From Bradysia coprophila (taxonomy: Eukaryota; Arthropoda; Insecta; Diptera; Sciaridae), in NCBI RefSeq assembly GCF_014529535.1, contig NW_023503501.1, positions 7,394,504-7,458,503 on the forward strand: a DNA stretch of 64,000 nt. Direction: 5' to 3'. The translations under genes and the position numbers were made by a program. The notes beneath the pieces are model-generated. The model saw nothing but the letters and a program-made list of their open reading frames with translations. It had not been told where the DNA came from and did no database searches. Each line of letters starts with the position of its first letter. Position 1 is the stretch's first letter. Shown one piece after another: positions 63,267 to 64,000 of this stretch.

Positions 63267-63391
63267 AATTGAATTTGAAATAAAAATTTTGATGTGCACG
63301 GGTGAGGCACGAACTCACAACCTTCAACTTGCCGGGCTGATGCTCTAACCAATTGAGCTACCGTGGACATTTTTATTTCAAATCCAATTTT
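63267..63391. repeat. Inverted repeat enclosing a tRNA-like sequence
   Basis: AATTGAATTTGAAATAAAAA at the left and its near-inverse TTTTTATTTCAAATCCAATT at the right flank the tRNA-like core almost directly. The whole 125 bp is therefore roughly palindromic, as in a transposable element built around a tRNA-derived centre. Confidence 0.65.
63295..63367 (-). tRNA. tRNA-like sequence, anticodon position GGC (Ala?), probably not functional
   Basis: 73 nt fold as a cloverleaf. The acceptor is TCCACGG with CCGTGCA (one mismatch). The D arm is GCTC...GAGC, containing an A-box-like TAGCTCAATTGG. The anticodon stem is TCAGC/GTTGA around the loop CCGGCAA, and the T arm is GTGAG/CTCAC around TTCGTGC. 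The anticodon would be GGC, which eukaryotic alanine tRNAs do not normally use, and position 33 is C rather than the near-universal T. With the flanking inverted repeats, it is more likely a tRNA-derived repeat or pseudogene than a working tRNA. Confidence 0.45.
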
Positions 63392-64000
63392 GAACCGTTG
63401 GTACAACACATGATGTGTGTGTTCTTTCTTCTATATGTGTATTTCAACCTCCATTAGATACATACATACATACATTTTGTTTTACAAAGATAACAACACA
63501 CAAAGCTCATTACGTTTTATCGATGTTATTCCTAAAAGTAAATGGTTTAAAACAAATTCAAAGAGTGTTCGAAACTATCAGCGAGCTTTTAAAAGGGAAA
63601 AACAGACCAAATAACTTGGAAAACAGTATTCTAATTGAGATAGTTATCAAGACAATTGATAAAGCAATTCCAGTAGGTTCAACCAAAGTCTCAAACGGCA
63701 TCTCTTTTTTATTCAAATAAAGGAATTCCATTTGAATGTACTACCTCACCGACCGAAACTACTTTGTATACGCGTACACCATTAATTATGTCATTACGAA
63801 TGCGTCAGATGAATGAAATATTTGATTGGATAAAAAAGAAAAAGAAAAAAAAAATTTTTCCCGAACACACCTGGATATTATTACAGAAGTTGTGTGGCTG
63901 ATAATAATTATCAATTAACTGTAATTTGTATACACAAATTTCGATTCAATTAATAATGAGTTGACACAAAGGAAATGTCCCCCGAAACGAGTAGCATACA
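63392..64000. other. Intergenic, nothing recognised
   Basis: AT-rich. The 101-codon open frame at 63415-63720 has no recognisable motif and low-complexity composition. Confidence 0.4.

Overview
ORGANISM. The window is nuclear DNA of an insect. It is AT-rich, its genes are split by short GT-AG introns (mostly 50-110 bp), AATAAA signals follow the genes, and it holds LINE remnants and many small inverted-repeat transposons. A methyltransferase of the juvenile hormone acid methyltransferase (JHAMT) family and a tandem S28 peptidase cluster point to an insect, probably a dipteran. A lower fly such as a fungus gnat is only a guess. LAYOUT. (1) 1-13 kb: one giant five-exon minus-strand gene (1815-11516, predicted 3144 aa) of the DUF6606/DUF3638/DUF3645 family, with copies of one dispersed repeat on both sides, a long-armed foldback transposon downstream and a LINE 3' tail upstream. 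(2) 15-37 kb: four S28-type (prolyl carboxypeptidase-like) genes of 483, 487, 487 and 502 aa. Three are on the minus strand (15456-17405, 20460-24128, 27554-29381) and one on the plus strand (34816-36582). A two-exon JHAMT-like gene (22117-22998, plus strand) lies inside intron 3 of the second S28 gene. (3) 37-64 kb: no convincing host gene. This part holds a minisatellite, a higher-order tandem array, a LINE tail, a 1.54-kb hAT-like element with a perfect 8-bp target duplication, many foldback elements and a tRNA-like sequence inside an inverted repeat. HOW THE GENES FIT. The S28 paralogues are predicted to be secreted and share most intron positions and phases, so they arose by tandem duplication. 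In all four the nucleophile serine of the S28 elbow (Gly-Gly-Ser-Tyr) is His or Gln. In three of the four the catalytic histidine is Gln as well. The cluster is therefore best read as a family of secreted pseudo-peptidases, which is the main biological finding here. The other notable items are the intact giant DUF3638 gene in an animal genome, the antisense nested methyltransferase, and an array of five near-perfect palindromes at 25.7-25.9 kb. All gene models come from reading splice sites and frames by eye; every model closes in frame, but none has transcript support.
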